Shown in pieces: positions 1 to 8,274 of a stretch of DNA of 24,316 nt. Position 1 is the stretch's first letter. Each line of letters opens with the position of its first letter. Source of the stretch: a virus; the IMG/VR virus record IMGVR_UViG_3300050821_000967, positions 1 to 24,316 of that record; one strand, given 5' to 3'. The notes beneath the pieces are model-generated. The model did not search any database, was not told where the DNA came from, and saw only the letters and a program-made list of their open reading frames with translations. The translations under genes were made by a program, and so were the position numbers.

Positions 1-2
1 TG

Positions 3-1076
3 CGCGACGGCGGCGACAATCCGAGGCTGCGCGCGCTGGAAAAGGACATTGCCGATGGCCGAGTACGGGAGAGGGAAGACGGCGAAGGTTCATCACGATC
101 CCGCCGCGCGCCCGCCGAAGATGGGAGGTCGAGTGGCGAACGACGTCGCGCCAATGAAGCGGAGCGCGATGATGCCGCCGCCGACGACCGACACTCAGGA
201 GCCGATGATGAGCCGGAAGACTTCTGGGCCATCGCCGCCGAAACCGACGACCTTCCACGGTCAGACGAGCGCGGGGAGACCGAGACACGACGGGACGTCG
301 CCGAAAGGGACTCCGAGCGCGACTCCGAGGCCGAAAAGTTCGAAGTAACCGCGGACGGCGAGACTTTTCACGTCACCGTCGAAGAGGCTTTGCGGGGTTA
401 CAGCCGCGAGCAGACATTCCACAAGCGCCTGGCTCAACTCAATCAGTTCAGCCAGGAGTTGCAGCAGCGCCAGGGTTATGTTCAGCAGACCTTCGCTCAG
501 TTGCAGAAGGCCAAGCAGGACTACGAGGAGGATGTCGTCAACATGCTCCCGGCCGAGCCCAATTGGGACCAGTTGTTCGCAGTGGACCCCGCCGGCGCGC
601 ATGCTCAGCAAAAGATCTTTCAGACAATCTACAGCAAGCTTGCGGCCTCTCGCCAAGCACGGGCTGAGAGGGAGGGCCAGGCTCAGCAGGAGCGTGATCG
701 ACAGGTCCAAGACTACGCGGTAAAAGGCTTTTCGAAATTCGTTCTGGACAACAAAATCCCGGACGAGCCAACGCTGAAGAAGCACTTGCAATCGATGCGG
801 CGCACCGCGGCGAATGCTGGTTTCAGCGAGTATGAAGTCGCCACAGTATACGATCCACGTATGTTGACCGTATTACTAAAGGCGAGCAGGTATGATCGGA
901 TGATGGCGGCCAGACCAAGGGCTGTCATCCCAGGCAAAGGTCGAACGCTTACTCCCGGTGCCGCTACACCCCTCAATGGGAATGGGCAGCGAAGAGGGCT
1001 CGACGAAGCATTACGCCGACAGGCGAGCAGTGGATCGCTAGACGCGACCGCCGAAGTGTTTCGTAGGCTACTCTAA
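3..1076 (+). CDS. Phage scaffolding-like protein, 5' end cut by the window edge
   Basis: The frame is open from base 3 to the TAA at 1074-1076 (about 357 codons), so the ATG-like start at 390 is internal and the true start lies left of the window. The N-terminal part (about residues 1-110 of the visible protein) is highly charged, with Arg/Asp/Glu-rich low complexity. It is followed by a FEVTADGETFHVTVEEAL segment and then GYSREQTFHKR, a pattern I know from capsid scaffolding proteins (EALRGYSR-type motif). The next segment is Gln/Lys-rich and probably coiled coil. Helical structure with charged termini fits a scaffold that co-assembles with the capsid protein encoded 12 nt downstream, and scaffold-then-capsid is the usual order. 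The role is inferred from position, motif and composition. A minor head protein is the alternative. Confidence 0.7.
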   Translation, partial: RDGGDNPRLRALEKDIADGRVREREDGEGSSRSRRAPAEDGRSSGERRRANEAERDDAAADDRHSGADDEPEDFWAIAAETDDLPRSDERGETETRRDVAERDSERDSEAEKFEVTADGETFHVTVEEALRGYSREQTFHKRLAQLNQFSQELQQRQGYVQQTFAQLQKAKQDYEEDVVNMLPAEPNWDQLFAVDPAGAHAQQKIFQTIYSKLAASRQARAEREGQAQQERDRQVQDYAVKGFSKFVLDNKIPDEPTLKKHLQSMRRTAANAGFSEYEVATVYDPRMLTVLLKASRYDRMMAARPRAVIPGKGRTLTPGAATPLNGNGQRRGLDEALRRQASSGSLDATAEVFRRLL

Positions 1077-1088
1077 CGGGAGTTCCCC

Positions 1089-2078
1089 ATGGCAAAAGTT
1101 ACTAATGCCTTCACCACCTATATGGCGGTGGGCAATAGAGAAGACTTGTCGAACGCGATCTATAACATCGACCCCTTCGACACGCCGGTGATGTCGGCGA
1201 TTCGCAGGCGCAACGTCAAGAACAGGTTCTTCGACTGGCAAACTGAACACTTGCCCGTTGTTAACCCGACCAATGCGCAAGTTGAAGGTTTTGTTCTCGC
1301 CAACTCGCCGGCCCAGCCGACTATTCGGATGCAGAACGCGACCCAGATCTCCGAGCGCGACGCCACTGTGTCAGGTTCGCAAGAGGAATCGGACGCCGCG
1401 GGCAAATCTTCGGAAATGGCGCATCAGATGGCCATGGCTTCGAAGGTTTTGAAAAGCGACATGGAGACGGCATTGTGCTCGCGCCAGGCGCGCAATGATG
1501 GCGTCGACGGCACCACGGCGCGGGTCACCGAATCTCTGACCCACGCGATTGCGACCGCGGTGTCGAAGACGGGAGGCGCGGGGGGCGCGGTTTCGCCCGA
1601 CACCCCCGGCACTCTGCCGGCGACTCAGTACGCCGCCTTCCCTGCGCCTGGCACCCCGGTTGCCTTGACCGAGGACATGTTGGGCAATGCGATGCAGCTC
1701 GCCTACGTGAATGGCGCGTCGCCGTCGCTGTGGGTGGTGCCGCCCGGGCCCAAAAGGACGGTTTCGACCTTCGTTGGTCGCTCGACCACCCAAGTCCTGG
1801 TGGGCAAGACTGAGGTCGTCTCGACGGTCGACGTGATCGCTACCGACTTCGGCCGGGTGAAGTGCATTCCTTCCCGATGGGTGCCGCCCGACGTCGGGCT
1901 CTTGCTCGACCCGGATTACGCGGCTTTAGGGTTCTTCCGAGCGTTTCGGCAGTACCTGATGGCGAGGACGGGCGACGCGGAGACCCGTATGATCGTCGTC
2001 GAGTGGGGGGTGGAAACTCGGAATGGACTAGCTCACGTTCTGTTTAACGGAATTGCCCAGGCTCCTCCGGCTCCGTGA
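1089..2078 (+). CDS. Major capsid protein, SU10 type (HK97-like fold family, DUF5309)
   Basis: This 329-aa protein would form the icosahedral or elongated head shell. The N-terminus has the hallmark of the SU10-type capsid family (Pfam SU10 major capsid, formerly DUF5309): GNREDLSNAIYNIDPFDTPV at about residues 15-34, then an E-loop-like region with an Asn/Gln/Glu-rich stretch, an ISERD motif near residue 87, and a C-terminal R-x-Y-L-M-A-R-T-G-D segment typical of the family. Length fits (usually 300-350 aa). A GGGAG Shine-Dalgarno (SD) sequence lies 5 nt or so upstream of the ATG. It directly follows the scaffold-like gene and is followed by the small protein usually seen after this capsid type. 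The family assignment rests on remembered motifs, not a search. Confidence 0.85.
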   Translation: MAKVTNAFTTYMAVGNREDLSNAIYNIDPFDTPVMSAIRRRNVKNRFFDWQTEHLPVVNPTNAQVEGFVLANSPAQPTIRMQNATQISERDATVSGSQEESDAAGKSSEMAHQMAMASKVLKSDMETALCSRQARNDGVDGTTARVTESLTHAIATAVSKTGGAGGAVSPDTPGTLPATQYAAFPAPGTPVALTEDMLGNAMQLAYVNGASPSLWVVPPGPKRTVSTFVGRSTTQVLVGKTEVVSTVDVIATDFGRVKCIPSRWVPPDVGLLLDPDYAALGFFRAFRQYLMARTGDAETRMIVVEWGVETRNGLAHVLFNGIAQAPPAP

Positions 2079-2079
2079 C

Positions 2080-2382
2080 ATGGGCGAGGCGCGGCGAAAA
2101 TATGAGGCGCGCGACGGTGTTGCGCGCACTCTAATCTACAACACGGATCAGCCTGATCGGTTCCATGTCCTTACGCAAACGGACATCGAGCCGATCCTCG
2201 AAGGCATCGCGCGCGACCGGGAAACGATGCGCCACGGCGTCAACAAGGTCGTGGCGCGCCTGCCGAAGTTCATTGTCGAAGATCTGATCCATCGCGGCGT
2301 CTATCACGACGAAGACGCCTTCAAGATCTGGCTCAACGGTCCAGAGGCGACGCCCTGGCGGATCTGGCAGGGGAGGGTCTAA
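2080..2382 (+). CDS. Small conserved head-associated protein, function unknown
   Basis: The protein has 100 aa. I chose the ATG at 2080, one base after the capsid TGA, over an upstream in-frame start at 2053 that would overlap the capsid gene by 26 nt. It resembles a small family often found just downstream of SU10-type capsid genes. It has an N-terminal basic segment, a central TQTDIEPILE stretch, then an IVEDLIHRG helix and a C-terminal WLNGPEATPWRIWQGR segment. In relatives the equivalent segment reads like 'LNDPENRxFRTxxGRx'. Its role is unknown; a head-completion or capsid-associated function is only inferred from position. The stop overlaps the next start (TAATG), so translation is coupled. 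Confidence 0.7.
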   Translation: MGEARRKYEARDGVARTLIYNTDQPDRFHVLTQTDIEPILEGIARDRETMRHGVNKVVARLPKFIVEDLIHRGVYHDEDAFKIWLNGPEATPWRIWQGRV

Positions 2383-3047
2383 TGCCTTACGAGCGCAAAT
2401 TCTTCTTCGACACGGTCCGTAAAGACCTGTTCAACGGCACGCTGACCCAATCTCAGGTCGACGGCATGAACTATCTGCTCGAGGTCTGGGAGCAGCATTT
2501 CGAGGCCGCCAATCCGAACGACGGCACGATGTGGCTCGCCTATGCGCTGGCGACATTTTACCATGAAACTGCGTACACCATGCAGCCGATCGAGGAATAC
2601 GGCAAAGGCGCAGGTAAGTCCTACGGCAAGCCGGTCGCGCCGCACAATGTGGCTTACTATGGCCGTGGCCATGTCCAATTGACTTGGGATACGAATTACA
2701 AAAACGGCCAGCAATACCTCAAGGATCGCTACGGCGTCCACGCCAACATCTATCCTGAACCGCATTTGATGCTGCACGCCTCGACTTCGGCCTTGGTCAG
2801 CTACGACGGCATGATCCACGGCTGGTTCACCGGCGTTGGCCTGCCGAAATATCTCTCGAAATCGAAGAATATCGAGGATCCGGTTAACGCGCGCCGAATC
2901 GTCAACGGCACTGACAAAGCCAGCACGATTGCGGAGTATTACTGGAAGTTCAAGAAAGCCCTCAAACAGATTCCGGCCGCCGCCCCGATGGTGGAGGCCG
3001 AGCTCCCCGGCCTGCCTGCTGGGTCCGCCATGCCGGAGCCGAGCTGA
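2382..3047 (+). CDS. Endolysin, glycoside hydrolase family 19 (chitinase-like)
   Basis: This 221-aa enzyme should cleave the glycan strands of host peptidoglycan at the end of infection. The GH19 fold is shown by FYHETAYTM (59-67), in which Glu62 is the expected general acid. EEYGKG (71-76) follows with a second candidate acid, and YGRGHVQLTW (93-102) is the diagnostic GH19 substrate-cleft motif. The length is typical of single-domain phage GH19 lysins. There is no signal peptide, so it needs a holin, and two small membrane-protein genes follow. A strong GGGAGG SD precedes the start. The C-terminal 20 residues are Pro/Ala/Glu-rich and probably disordered. A virion-associated role is less likely because a separate transglycosylase exists at 12873-13706. 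Confidence 0.9.
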   Translation: MPYERKFFFDTVRKDLFNGTLTQSQVDGMNYLLEVWEQHFEAANPNDGTMWLAYALATFYHETAYTMQPIEEYGKGAGKSYGKPVAPHNVAYYGRGHVQLTWDTNYKNGQQYLKDRYGVHANIYPEPHLMLHASTSALVSYDGMIHGWFTGVGLPKYLSKSKNIEDPVNARRIVNGTDKASTIAEYYWKFKKALKQIPAAAPMVEAELPGLPAGSAMPEPS

Positions 3048-3050
3048 TGA

Positions 3051-3365
3051 ATGGCCGCCAACGACCTTGTCGTGCCGCCCCCGACGCCGCGGATCATGGA
3101 CTATCCGGCGTCTATAGGATTGGCGATCGCCGTCGCGTTGACCATCATTCTAGTCATCGTGGCCAGCAAATTCGACCGCACCGGCGGCACGCTGACGATT
3201 TCGCTTTTAGTGATCCTGGCCTTTCTCGGGTTGGTCACCTTCTGCGCCCTGTTCACCATTCCGACCGACGAGATCACCTCGGGCGCGATCGGCGGCTTGG
3301 TCGCCGCTTTTGGCGCGGTGGTGGCATTTTGGCTCAGTCGAACTCCTCCGAGGCCGCCTGAATGA
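3051..3365 (+). CDS. Three-transmembrane holin candidate
   Basis: The 104-aa protein has three hydrophobic segments, at about 21-39, 48-69 and 78-95, and a short Pro-rich charged C-terminus (SRTPPRPPE). This is the layout of a class I holin, which forms holes in the inner membrane and releases endolysin. It begins 3 nt after the endolysin stop and overlaps the next small membrane gene by 4 nt (ATGA). An overlapping frame (3047-3361) is Arg/His-rich without membrane character and was treated as a shadow. The holin function is inferred from topology and position. A spanin subunit is unlikely, since there is neither a lipobox nor a long periplasmic coil. Confidence 0.7.
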   Translation: MAANDLVVPPPTPRIMDYPASIGLAIAVALTIILVIVASKFDRTGGTLTISLLVILAFLGLVTFCALFTIPTDEITSGAIGGLVAAFGAVVAFWLSRTPPRPPE

Positions 3366-3544
3366 GTCCGCTCGCCCTTGTCCTTATCATCATCCTGATC
3401 GTCGTTCTGCTCGGCGGCGTCGGGCCGATGTTTTATCAGGGCGCGCCGTGGCGGCCCGGTTATGGGTTTGGCGGCAGCGTCAACGGGCTGGTCGTCTTGA
3501 TCCTGATCGTCGTCATCATCTTGTGGGCGATGGGTAGGATGTGA
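3362..3544 (+). CDS. DUF3309-like small hydrophobic membrane protein
   Basis: This 60-aa protein has two hydrophobic helices (about 4-20 and 42-57) joined by an aromatic, Gly/Pro-rich loop (YQGAPWRPGYGFGG). That is the pattern of the short DUF3309 family of proteobacterial chromosomes and phages: an L/I/V-only helix, a W-P-x-x-x-x-W-G-Y-G-type loop and a second helix. No biochemical role is established that I know of. It sits in the lysis cassette with an ATGA overlap to the holin candidate and a TGATG overlap to the next gene, so a holin partner or antiholin role is plausible but inferred. Confidence 0.7.
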   Translation: MSPLALVLIIILIVVLLGGVGPMFYQGAPWRPGYGFGGSVNGLVVLILIVVIILWAMGRM

Positions 3545-4110
3545 TGGCGGGCTGGCAGGATTGGATCTTTGGCAATCTGCCGCCGCAGCCGGTGCAGCAC
3601 CCGGCCTCGCATGGGTCGGCGTTTGGGATGAATTACCAGCCGCTGCCGACCTCGCGGAATATCGAAGATCGGCGGACGGGCGCTCCCGCTTTTGATCCTG
3701 AAGAGATGGCGCCTTTCATCGATCCTTTTGGGCCCGACCCGGTCAGCAATTCTATGAACAGGGCGGGTAATTTGGTCGACGCGGGCGCGGCCGCTAACCC
3801 GGCCAACCCCAACACAGGGGCTTATTCCGCATCGTTTAATCGTTACTTTGCCCCGCCGCCCCAGCAGGGCTGGCGGCAGATGCCGGCTAGGCCGGGTCCG
3901 CCGCCTGCGCTCACCTTGCCGTACATCGATCCTCACCAGCCGATTGCGCCGAGTCCGGTCGGCTGGAGTCCGCACAACGACAGTCCGTCGATCGGAACGC
4001 CGTTCACGCCTCAGCAAATGTACGCGGCCCAACAAAATCGGCAGCAAGCAGGGATCACGCCGGATCAGATGCAGGGCGCCCTTCAATATTGGCAGGGAGG
4101 GGCGCAATGA
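3544..4110 (+). CDS. Proline-rich protein of unknown function, virion region
   Basis: The protein has 188 aa. The ATG at 3544 overlaps the previous TGA by one base and has a GGGTAGGA SD; an in-frame GTG one codon earlier is less well placed. The sequence is rich in Pro, Gln, Asn and Gly (for example APPPQQGWRQMPARPGPPPA near residue 100-120), with no predicted membrane segment or catalytic motif. I do not recognise the family. It lies between the lysis genes and the adaptor and overlaps the adaptor start (ATGA). Similar low-complexity proteins recur at 13699-14463 and 14566-15936, so it may be a minor virion component. Confidence 0.65.
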   Translation: MAGWQDWIFGNLPPQPVQHPASHGSAFGMNYQPLPTSRNIEDRRTGAPAFDPEEMAPFIDPFGPDPVSNSMNRAGNLVDAGAAANPANPNTGAYSASFNRYFAPPPQQGWRQMPARPGPPPALTLPYIDPHQPIAPSPVGWSPHNDSPSIGTPFTPQQMYAAQQNRQQAGITPDQMQGALQYWQGGAQ

Positions 4111-4763
4111 CCGACTTCGCCGATTTCTGCGCTCAGATCGCGGATTACGCGAACCGTGAGGACTGGAGCCAATCGCTTCTTACGAGCTTCGTCCGCGACG
4201 CTGAGCAAAAGCTCAATTCTGAGCTCCGCATTGATCGGATGATTAACACCGATGACGCGATCATCGCTTCGTGCTGCGCGCCGATCCCCGATGATTGGCT
4301 GGAGATGACCTTCCTCAAGATGGCCGCCAACACGCCGAGCGGCTGGTTGCCGCTGCGCTATCGGCCGCGCGACGAGTTCTTTCGCCTGCCCAACAACGCC
4401 TACGCGTTCGGCTATGGCACCCAGATCCAGAGCACTTATGGCTCCTACACCATCGAGGGTCGGCAGATCTATTTCGGCGGCATTCCTGACGAGGTGAACG
4501 GCCGCACTTTCCGCATGAGCTATTTCGCCGAAGTGCCGGTGTTCAGCGACGACCAAGACAGCTGGGTCTACGACAAATATCCGTCATTGTACCGCTACGC
4601 CGCGTTGATGCACGCCGATCTGCATGCGGTCGGCGAGGAGGACAAGGCGGGGGCGATGAAGCAATTGACCGAGGACATGATCGGCAAGCTCAATTCTGAC
4701 TTTCAGCGAGCGCGCGCGAGCGGCTCGCGGCTGGCGCGCTCGAGGACAAGGAGTTTCGGCTGA
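4107..4763 (+). CDS. Head-to-tail adaptor protein (SU10 adaptor / T7 gp11-like)
   Basis: The protein has 218 aa. The ATG at 4107 overlaps the preceding stop (ATGA) and follows a GGGAGGGG SD; a TTG at 4089 is an unlikely start. The N-terminal helical segment with SFVRDAEQKLNSELRIDRM (about residues 26-44) matches the opening helix of phage adaptor proteins of the SU10/T7 gp11 type. It is followed by a 'lPDDWLEM' strand, a TIEGRQIYFGGIP beta region, and a C-terminal helical bundle carrying the YPSLYRYAALMHADLHAVG motif. Such proteins form a 12-mer ring under the portal. With the SU10-type capsid this supports a short-tailed virion. The assignment comes from motif memory and context. Confidence 0.8.
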   Translation: MTDFADFCAQIADYANREDWSQSLLTSFVRDAEQKLNSELRIDRMINTDDAIIASCCAPIPDDWLEMTFLKMAANTPSGWLPLRYRPRDEFFRLPNNAYAFGYGTQIQSTYGSYTIEGRQIYFGGIPDEVNGRTFRMSYFAEVPVFSDDQDSWVYDKYPSLYRYAALMHADLHAVGEEDKAGAMKQLTEDMIGKLNSDFQRARASGSRLARSRTRSFG

Positions 4764-5131
4764 TGTCTGGTCTTTCTTCAATCGGCGAAGCGGACGTCAT
4801 TGCCGCGCTCACCACCAATGTCTGGGTGTCGTTGCACACTGCTGATCCTGGCAACACCGGCGCGAACGAGGTCGTCGGCGGCGCTTATGCGCGCCAGGGG
4901 CCGGTGGCGTTCGCCAATTCCGGTTTCAATCCGACCGTGGCCGCCAACACGTCGATCATCACTTATCCGGTGGCGACGGCGAACTATGGCACAATTAACT
5001 TCTTCAGTCTGTGGACGGCGGCGGCGGGCGGCAATTTTATTGGCTCCGGCCCGGTGCCATTTCCGATCCCAATCAATACCCAGGATAGCGCGCGGTTCTA
5101 TGCCCAGACGCTGACGGTGACGGTCGACTGA
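4763..5131 (+). CDS. Small beta-rich virion protein of the 'LHTADPG' tail-fibre-associated family
   Basis: This 122-aa protein carries a recognisable signature: VSLHTADPGNTGANEVVGG then AYARQ at about residues 22-45, a central ITYPVATANYGTINFF segment and a C-terminal SARFYAQTLTVTV strand. Proteins with this arrangement are widespread in tailed phages and are usually annotated as tail fibre or minor structural proteins; the exact role is unsettled. It is followed one base after its stop by the next structural gene and leads into the fibre/adhesin block. It overlaps the adaptor stop (TGATG). Confidence 0.75.
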   Translation: MSGLSSIGEADVIAALTTNVWVSLHTADPGNTGANEVVGGAYARQGPVAFANSGFNPTVAANTSIITYPVATANYGTINFFSLWTAAAGGNFIGSGPVPFPIPINTQDSARFYAQTLTVTVD

Positions 5132-5132
5132 G

Positions 5133-5942
5133 ATGTCCAACGGCGCGCCTACTGGGCCATCGCTACGGCCCCCGAGCACGACCAATTTAATCACGGACAC
5201 GTCGCTGCCGATTAATGCTTATGCTTATGGCGCCGGTGAACTGACTGCAATTGGGTTTACCCTTGGTAATAGTCAAATAGTTGGTCCAGATCCTTCGACC
5301 GGCCCGATGTGGTTTAACCAATTGGGTTGCATGGCCGGCCCTTCTACAAGGATAAACACCCCGACGAACGATGACGTTATTCCCAATCCTGGCGGGCCGG
5401 TCACGGTAACGCTCTATTCGCTCTATACTACAATCGCAGGAACTAACACGGTGGCGCAAGCCACCGTTGATCTAACCAACGCGACCGATGGTCAGTTCTG
5501 CTGGAGCGATGTGATTGAACCGTTCCAACTTTACGGCAGCGATTATTATGGACAACTTAATTTCACTATAACAATACAAACCAACGACCCTAATTATTGG
5601 TTCTATGGAAATCGCCCCTGTGTGGTGCGGAATGGCGTCAATTGGGGATATCAGGGTGGACCTACGGGTGATTGGATACGCGCCCAAGGCCCGGGCGTCG
5701 ACTGCAACTACGTCACCTACGCCGATGTTTCCGGCAATCTCGGGCCGAGCGTCGCGCTCAATGCCGATGTGCGCCGTCGCGGCGAGCTGCGCAAAAGCGC
5801 GCTCGTCCCGCAGGTGACGCTCGGTGGCGCGATCCGGCGCGCGGGCGAACTGAGGGGCGGTCTTGTCGTGCCGGCTATCGAATTGTCGGGCAATCTATCG
5901 GGCGGCCCGCTGTGGAAGCCTGCGCCGCTTTGCACGGGGTGA
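5133..5942 (+). CDS. Mosaic virion protein with C-terminal GELR repeats
   Basis: The protein has 269 aa. Residues 1 to about 190 form a Thr/Asn/Gly-rich beta-like region with several Cys and Trp residues that I do not recognise. Residues 211-254 hold two copies of a short repeat of the form (R)RxGELRxxLVxPxxxLxG. This repeat is common in phage structural proteins but has no assigned function known to me. The DNA of the first two thirds (about 5180-5680) is visibly richer in A/T, with more A/T wobble codons and weakly favoured codons, than the last third or the neighbours, which suggests an exchanged module. It sits just before the main tail fibre gene, the usual place for host-range exchange. 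A receptor-binding or decoration role is inferred. Confidence 0.65.
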   Translation: MSNGAPTGPSLRPPSTTNLITDTSLPINAYAYGAGELTAIGFTLGNSQIVGPDPSTGPMWFNQLGCMAGPSTRINTPTNDDVIPNPGGPVTVTLYSLYTTIAGTNTVAQATVDLTNATDGQFCWSDVIEPFQLYGSDYYGQLNFTITIQTNDPNYWFYGNRPCVVRNGVNWGYQGGPTGDWIRAQGPGVDCNYVTYADVSGNLGPSVALNADVRRRGELRKSALVPQVTLGGAIRRAGELRGGLVVPAIELSGNLSGGPLWKPAPLCTG

Positions 5943-5945
5943 GAG

Positions 5946-7994
5946 ATGGCTGACACGACCACTACCCATTACGGCTGGGTCAAGCCGGAAGTCGGGGCCA
6001 GCCCGACCACCTGGGGCGCGAAGCTCAACGCCGATCTCGACGCTATCGACGCCCAGGTCGCCTTCGCCTCCGCGAATACCGGCGGTATTGGCGACGCGCC
6101 CGCGGACGGCAACCTCTATGCGCGCGAGAACAACGCCTGGGCTGTGGTGCCGCCGCCGACTGGCGTTCCCGAAGCGCCGACCACCGGGCAGACTTTTGGC
6201 CGCAACAACGCCCAATGGGTGCAGATCCAGCCGAGCATAGTCAGCGAAGCGCCGCTTGATGGATTGCAATATGCCCGGCAGAGCGGGGCTTGGGCGGCGA
6301 TCGGGGCGGCTGAAGCCACCGGCGTCGAGGAAGCTCCGAACAACGGCGTTTCTTACGTTCGCAACAGCGAGGCGTGGACGCCGCTCGGCGGCCCTTATTT
6401 GCCGACAACGGGCGGCACCGTCACCGGGCCAGTCTTCATTCAAGGCAGCAATATGCTGGCTCTGACCGGCGCTGTTGGCGCTATTCGGTCCGTTCTCGGT
6501 GGGACCGGGGTGGGGACGATCAGTTATCGTTGGTCGCTAACGCTCGGCGATCAGACTGCCGAGAGCGGTTCGAACGCCGGGTCGAATTTCAGCCTTACGC
6601 CAATTTCTGATGCGGGCTCGTTTCTTCCGGTCGCCCTTTCGATCAATCGGGCGACCGGCGCGGCGACGTTCGGCAATCAGGTGACGATCAACAGCCCGAT
6701 CGGCAACACGCCTAATCTTCTGCTCAACAAGCCTTCGGCTGGCAGCGCCGCGATCATGGCGCAGACTTCCGCTGGGGTGCCGCGCTGGCAAATGCAGCTC
6801 GCCAACGTCAATGCCGAACTCGGGAACGATCTCGGCTCGAATTTCGAGCTCGATTTCTTCAGTGACGCCGGGACGAATAAGGGCGCGGCGCTCACCATCG
6901 CGCGTAACACTGGCGTGGCGACTTTCAGTTATGGCGTGACCGTCACTGGCTCCCTCAACGCCAATGGCGGGCTGGCGGTCAACGGCACGTTCGCCATCAG
7001 CATCGGCAATTTCATTCTGCTCGGCGGATCGAACGGGCAATTTCTGCAGACCAACGGCTCAGGCGTTCTGACCTGGGCCACGCCGGCCGGTGGTGGCGGC
7101 GGGATCCCGGAAGCGCCGACTGATGGGCAATTGTACGGTCGCGAGAACGCTGCTTGGGTGGTGGTTCCGACCGGCGGCGGGGGCGGTATCGCCGACGCGC
7201 CCAACGATGGCACGGCCTATGCGCGCAAGAGCGCGGCGTGGGCGCACCTCGCCCACACGGACATCACCGACTGGACAGCGACGCTCGCCAATTATTACCC
7301 GACCAGCAATCCGAGCGGCTACCAGACAGCGGCGCAAGTCACGGCGGTCCTTCCGGTCGCTTCGTCGACCACGCCTTCGATGGACGGAACGGCGGCGGTC
7401 GGAACCGGGACCACCTGGGCGCGCGCCGATCACGTCCATCCGAGCGACACGACGCGCTACGCGGCAAGCAACCCATCCGGCTATCAGACGGCGGCGCAAG
7501 TCACAGCGGCGGTTCCGGTCGCTTCTACCACGACGCCAGCGGCATTAGGCACGGCGGCGGTCGGCGTCGGAACGACTTGGGCGCGCGCCGATCACGTTCA
7601 CCCGTTGCCGACCTTGGCTTACGCCAATCTGCCGGCGGCGGTGCAGCAATTGCCGATCGCCTTTCCGTTTTCTGGTCAGCCAAGCGCGGGGCAGATCGTC
7701 ATTGTGCCGATGGCGATCGCCTGCACGGTCGCCGCCAATCTCGTTAACTCGCGCGGCTTCGCGGCGACGACCGCCACGTCGTCAGCGGCGTTCACGCTGG
7801 CCAGAATTCCACTCGGTTCGACCACCCCGACAACTATCGGCACGATCACTTTCGCCGCCGGGGCTTCGACGTCGACTTTCACCGGAGCCGGAGCCAGCTT
7901 TGCTGCCGGCGACGTGATGCGGCTTGTCGCCCCGGCGACGCAGGACGCCACTTTGGCCAACCTCGGGATTACCATTCTGGCGATGAGGACTTGA
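5946..7994 (+). CDS. Tail fibre with repeat modules
   Basis: This 682-aa protein is the main receptor-binding fibre candidate. The N-terminus ([20 protein letters not shown], 8-27, then NADLDAIDA) is a typical virion-attachment segment of phage fibres. Six copies of a repeat of about 20 residues, E/D-A-P-x-x-G-x-x-Y/F-x-R-x-x-x-A-x/Q-W, start near residues 50, 76, 101, 129, 389 and 417. A '[12 protein letters not shown]' fibre motif is at about 152. A tandem 54-aa repeat begins at residues 455 and 509, each copy ending in [11 protein letters not shown], a motif typical of fibre shafts. The C-terminal 110 residues are a beta-rich Thr/Ala-rich tip. There is no S74 chaperone here, but one is encoded at the end of the 11477-12880 gene. 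The SD is GGGGTGAGAG. Confidence 0.85.
   Translation: MADTTTTHYGWVKPEVGASPTTWGAKLNADLDAIDAQVAFASANTGGIGDAPADGNLYARENNAWAVVPPPTGVPEAPTTGQTFGRNNAQWVQIQPSIVSEAPLDGLQYARQSGAWAAIGAAEATGVEEAPNNGVSYVRNSEAWTPLGGPYLPTTGGTVTGPVFIQGSNMLALTGAVGAIRSVLGGTGVGTISYRWSLTLGDQTAESGSNAGSNFSLTPISDAGSFLPVALSINRATGAATFGNQVTINSPIGNTPNLLLNKPSAGSAAIMAQTSAGVPRWQMQLANVNAELGNDLGSNFELDFFSDAGTNKGAALTIARNTGVATFSYGVTVTGSLNANGGLAVNGTFAISIGNFILLGGSNGQFLQTNGSGVLTWATPAGGGGGIPEAPTDGQLYGRENAAWVVVPTGGGGGIADAPNDGTAYARKSAAWAHLAHTDITDWTATLANYYPTSNPSGYQTAAQVTAVLPVASSTTPSMDGTAAVGTGTTWARADHVHPSDTTRYAASNPSGYQTAAQVTAAVPVASTTTPAALGTAAVGVGTTWARADHVHPLPTLAYANLPAAVQQLPIAFPFSGQPSAGQIVIVPMAIACTVAANLVNSRGFAATTATSSAAFTLARIPLGSTTPTTIGTITFAAGASTSTFTGAGASFAAGDVMRLVAPATQDATLANLGITILAMRT
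7308..7631 (+). repeat. Tandem 162-nt repeat inside the tail fibre gene (two copies)
   Basis: Copy one begins at 7308 and copy two at 7470. Each is about 162 nt (54 codons) and in frame, and the spacing is visible from the paired segments encoding [13 protein letters not shown] and [11 protein letters not shown]. The copies differ at scattered, mostly synonymous or conservative positions, so the duplication is not recent. It lengthens the fibre shaft and could change by recombination. Confidence 0.8.
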
Positions 7995-7995
7995 G

Positions 7996-8274
7996 ATGCC
8001 TAGGGATTACATCGGCATCGTTATGCACGCCGCGAGCGGGCAGGTCGTCGTAGTGATCGACCCCGATGATGACAGCGAACTGGATGATCCGTGCTGGCAG
8101 GCGATAACTTGCACACTGCCTGAAGATCCTGTCGATCCCGAAGTTACGCCTTTGGCCGAAACGCTGCCGGTCGATGACGGGTCAACCTACATCGTCAAAG
8201 CGCCGCGCAGCAATTACGAAGATCCGTTGACCTTAGAGGATGTGGCGTATCTGGCTGAGTATTATTCATCGTGA
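7996..8274 (+). CDS. Small acidic protein, unknown
   Basis: The protein has 92 aa and is strongly acidic (IDPDDDSELDDP around residues 21-32), with a Pro/Glu/Asp-rich middle and a C-terminal LTLEDVAYLAEYYSS helix. I do not recognise the family. It starts one base after the tail-fibre stop and overlaps the next GTG start (GTGA), between two receptor-binding candidates. A fibre chaperone or assembly factor is possible from position and acidity, as with small genes next to other phage fibres, but nothing in the sequence proves it. Confidence 0.65.
   Translation: MPRDYIGIVMHAASGQVVVVIDPDDDSELDDPCWQAITCTLPEDPVDPEVTPLAETLPVDDGSTYIVKAPRSNYEDPLTLEDVAYLAEYYSS

Noticed and set aside
49-348. A 99-codon plus-strand frame at the left edge
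   Set aside because: It overlaps the open frame of the scaffold-like protein, which continues through to recognisable sequence; the small frame is Pro/Arg/Thr-rich without features.
3047-3361. A 104-codon frame overlapping the holin candidate
   Set aside because: It starts at the endolysin stop but encodes an Arg/His-rich product without membrane segments, whereas the frame starting at 3051 gives three clear helices.
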